Shown: positions 22,600 to 25,169 of the stretch, one piece after another
Numbering within the stretch: the first letter of the stretch is position 1
How the letters are laid out: each line of letters opens with the position of its first letter
Assembly (NCBI GenBank): GCA_001586965.3
Contig: LUCW03000137.1
Location: forward strand, 1-25,169
Length of the DNA: 25,169 bases
Source of the DNA: Sphaeroforma sirkka
Taxonomy: Eukaryota; Opisthokonta; Ichthyosporea; Ichthyophonida
Reading direction: 5' to 3'
The notes under the pieces: model-generated
The model's database searches: none
Seen by the model: the letters and a program-made list of their open reading frames with translations, nothing else
Told to the model about the DNA's origin: nothing
Position numbers and translations under genes: made by a program

Positions 22600-23560
22600 A
22601 ATTTAACGCATCGAGCATATGAGCATACTTTAAAAAATGGCTATTCGTGCAGGGCTTGATCACCCGGCGCTGAAAGAAACCATACGTGAAGTATACCGAC
22701 GCTGTACTGATTGTGAAAAGAACCAGATCAAGCGATACGGTTGGGCACCCCTAAAAGTGTGACAGAAGACCAACCGATGCGCCGAGTCATAGTCGATTTG
22801 GTTAAACTCCCGCGATCCAAGCATACTGGCGATGTATATATCTGTCATTTCTTATGTGTGGCTTCGGGCTATAACTTGCTTTATGCAATACCGAACAAAC
22901 GTCCACAAACAGTGGCAGAATTATGCTATCACGTCTTTAATGACTTCGGTTTCCCCGAGTACTATGTTCTGATAACGGTAGTGAGTTTTGTACCGACGTA
23001 ATGGAGGCACTTATACTCGTATCAGGCATGACCCATAGGCGTGGTGTTCCTTACAAACCTCAAACGCAGGGGTGCAAATGAGACACGTCATAGAGAACTT
23101 AAGAAACTCTTGCGTACCGCACTAGACGACGTTGAAGATATGTGGCCTTATCATTTGAAATGGGTTCAGACTCAAATGAATAACTGCATGAATCCTCAAA
23201 CTGGAACACTCCCGTTTCACTATTTCTTTGGCCGCTATAGTGAATTACAAGCAACGTTTGATAAAACTGCGCCCGAGAAACACGCTACCCCGTGGCTACA
23301 AAAGATCGAGCATATGCAGAACGTTGTTTACCCCTGTTACTCGAGCACAAGAATCGCGTCCTACTTAAAGCGTATAACCGATGGAATAACACTAAGAACA
23401 TTGTTCAGTTCAAAGTCGGCGATTACGTTAACATTATAAATCGAAACGCCAACGTTACCGAACTCTCTTCTAAGACGATAGGACCTTTTGTTATTTCCTA
23501 CCATGATGAGAAGAGTGATACTTACGAAGTGAATAACATTGATGGTACTAGCGCAACCAA
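22600..23560 (+). pseudogene. Integrase region of the young element
   Basis: A DHPALKETIREVYRRCTDC stretch is the HHCC zinc-binding end. The catalytic core follows, with VIVDLVKLPRSKHTGDVYI, CVASGYNLLYAIPNKRPQTV and MNPQTGTLPFHYFFGRYSEL. A linker with TIGPFVISYHDEKSDTYEV and NLGTHRIPTSEL resembles the GPF/Y module of Ty3/Gypsy integrases. It inserts element DNA into the genome. Fossil. Confidence 0.8.
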
Positions 23561-23629
23561 TCTAGGCACTCACCGTATCCCTACCTCCGAACTCTCATCC
23601 GCTCGCTCATATGATTCTGATGTGCCAGT

Positions 23630-23800
23630 TATGGAGTCACAAGTCAAAGATATAATTGATAAAACATCCGAAGACGGTTACACTTACTACAAGACCCGTT
23701 TCATGGATGGGACAGTAGCTTGGCTAACCTCCGATGCATTTCGTGAATCTCGCGACTTTCTTCGTATCTTTAATAAGAAATGGAATAAGCGTTTACATAA
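23630..23800 (+). pseudogene. Chromodomain-like tail of the integrase
   Basis: VKDIIDKTSEDGYTYYKTRF, GTVAWLTSDAF and FLRIFNKKW follow the order of a chromodomain (V-x-x-I strand, an aromatic YYKTRF strand, TW-like AWL, and a last helix). In chromoviruses this tail steers integration towards marked chromatin. The match is by pattern only. Fossil. Confidence 0.6.
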
Positions 23801-24193
23801 GAACACACGAGATAAACGAAAAGGGTTTCCTCAGGTGACTACAAACCCTGACGGATCTGAAATTCCCTATTTGCCACCTACTTCCTACGTGACTAAACTT
23901 TCTGATCTGCTTACCAACAGTGCAGAAAATTGTTCAAACTTACTTACTAATGAAGAACAGCCTTAATGGCTATTACCTTACCAAATAATAAACGTAAGGC
24001 GCCTACATCGGAAATGGTTACTGGACCAAATACTAAACGACATAGAGTACAACATGAGTCTTGAACTCGTACATATAGGCACATACTTACTCGATAAGTC
24101 ATGACCGAAAACCGTTTTTTACTTTGGTTTTCGCTTTACCAACTAGATCGTATCTTAACGTACGTTCGTAGTTCTAAAAGCTACTGGGGGCTA

Positions 24194-24791
24194 TGTAGAA
24201 ATACGGCCTCCGGTCAGTCTAAAATATCAAGATCAATTGAGATAATACATTGGTTTTTATTTGTATTTTAAATAATTTAGTACAAGCTCTTTTTTTTCCA
24301 ATATTTCAAAGTGTTCTAAATTCACTTTGATGGCTCCAATAGCCTGAGTATTTGGTATGACTCATCTACTTGGACCTATTTGAGACATTAGTAGATGTAG
24401 GATATTATAAACTAAATTTTATAATCTCCGAACTACTACTTATAGATTTTGGTCCTCCCGCCAATCTCCAAAATCCAACAAGTCTTTTCTTTTTTTAACT
24501 TTTCTTCAGATGGAACTTTTATTTATATCAGCTAATGTATTAACGCGACTTACGTTATTATGTCTATTTACAAATTAGGCAAGTGGTCATGAACACTTAG
24601 TACTTCTAGTGAAAATTATTCAATAAAGAACAGCTAGAGGTACGCCCTGTGTGATCGAGGATATTTAGGCTCTTAACAAGAGGCAGTCCTGATCATTCTT
24701 ACACAAGCTACCACTGCTAAATCCTAACTGACTAAATTGTATTTTAGTTTAATATAGTTTTGAAACCTAGTAATTTCCATCGAAGTTTACA
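24194..24791 (+). repeat. 3' LTR of the young element
   Basis: 598 bp, same ends as the 5' LTR, with AATAAA at 24622-24627. Confidence 0.95.
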
Positions 24792-24795
24792 TTTA
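24792..24795. repeat. Target-site duplication TTTA, right copy
   Basis: It directly follows the CA of the 3' LTR and repeats 17090-17093. Confidence 0.85.
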
Positions 24796-25169
24796 GGTAT
24801 CTTTAACATATTATCATCTGACTGATCTTTTATTCGGGTCTAGCCCATTAGGCAGACCAGTGAGTGTTATACCTAAACTGAGAAGATCAGTCATACCTAT
24901 AATTAAATCGTATTTATGAGACATGTCAGTAACGATTAGGTGAGTCTTCACTTCTCTTCTATCTGACAGCATTATGTGTGCATAGTCAATGGCTTGTTCG
25001 CAAGTAGTAACTTTGCCATTTCCCAAGATTAAATCAGTTGTTTCGTTATGGACAGCCATATCTGTAGCGTAGGCTACTCGGCGTGAGATAGCAGAGACTT
25101 CAGCCCCTGGATCAAATAGTGTCACAACTTTTTTCTCCATTTACGAAAACTGCTTGAAAGATACGTTCA
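24792..25169 (-). mobile_element. Older LTR element copy, right part (protease region, reversed)
   Basis: This is the reverse of about 19911-20287 of the young copy and continues off the window edge. It resumes the older element exactly where it stopped at 17093. The minus strand encodes the protease with TLFDPGAEVSAIS and KYDLIIGMTDLLSLGI. The rest of its gag and 5' LTR must lie to the right of the window. Confidence 0.9.

Larger units (their letters stand above)
17094..24791 (+). mobile_element. Young Ty3/Gypsy-like LTR retrotransposon with chromodomain and Dam-like domain
   Basis: A 7.7-kb element with 599- and 598-bp LTRs (TG...CA), flanked by TTTA. Parts in order are gag with cysteine-rich knuckles, aspartic protease, RT, RNase H, a Dam-methyltransferase-like segment, an integrase with HHCC and DDE regions, and a chromodomain-like tail. 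LTRs differ by about two substitutions and about six differences in the length of mostly T runs, so insertion was very recent. The coding region nonetheless has roughly eight to ten breaks, and the copy is treated as a fossil. No TGG-type tRNA primer site follows the 5' LTR. Only a weak purine-rich stretch (ACTGGGGG) precedes the 3' LTR. Confidence 0.92.

Overview
The window is nuclear DNA of a eukaryote. Four host genes are split by GT-AG introns of about 190 to 1,565 bp, and each exon chain keeps its reading frame into one recognisable protein. Orotate phosphoribosyltransferase stands alone (not fused to OMP decarboxylase), Pin1 carries a WW domain, introns are long and full of simple repeats, and there is a THAP-type DNA transposon and a chromodomain LTR element. 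This fits a unicellular holozoan or other opisthokont-like protist (an ichthyosporean would fit) better than a yeast, plant or animal, but that is inference with low confidence.

Left part, 1-13,141, host genes: (1) + strand 114-3181, a six-exon gene for a pRiA4b ORF-3 family protein; (2) - strand 7595-4593, a six-exon PIN1 parvulin with a 19-nt microexon; (3) + strand 8055-11178, a five-exon orotate phosphoribosyltransferase (PyrE/URA5 type), divergent from PIN1 across a 459-bp spacer; (4) - strand 13141-12098, a three-exon secretory-type cyclophilin. Genes 1/2 and 3/4 are convergent pairs. Introns and spacers hold three minisatellites (periods about 75, 60 and 57 bp) and two large AT/GT microsatellite tracts.

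Middle, 13,142-15,147: the cyclophilin upstream region with two small perfect hairpins, then a degenerate 0.8-kb DNA transposon with about 100-bp inverted repeats around a broken THAP domain, then 357 bp of unassigned sequence with an open frame.

Right part, 15,148-25,169: a nest of one LTR retrotransposon family. An older copy on the - strand (left end at 15,148, running off the right edge) has been entered by a young + strand copy (17,094-24,791, LTRs 599 and 598 bp) flanked by a 4-bp TTTA duplication. A third, partial LTR lies head to head with the older LTR near 15,253. The family is Ty3/Gypsy-like: gag with zinc knuckles, aspartic protease, RT, RNase H, a Dam-methyltransferase-like domain, a DDE integrase and a C-terminal chromodomain-like region. 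The Dam-like domain between RNase H and integrase is the most unusual thing in the window. The copies are treated as broken fossils; individual lesions are not listed.

The host genes do not form one pathway: OPRT acts in pyrimidine synthesis, Pin1 and the cyclophilin are unrelated prolyl isomerases, and the pRiA4b protein has no known role.
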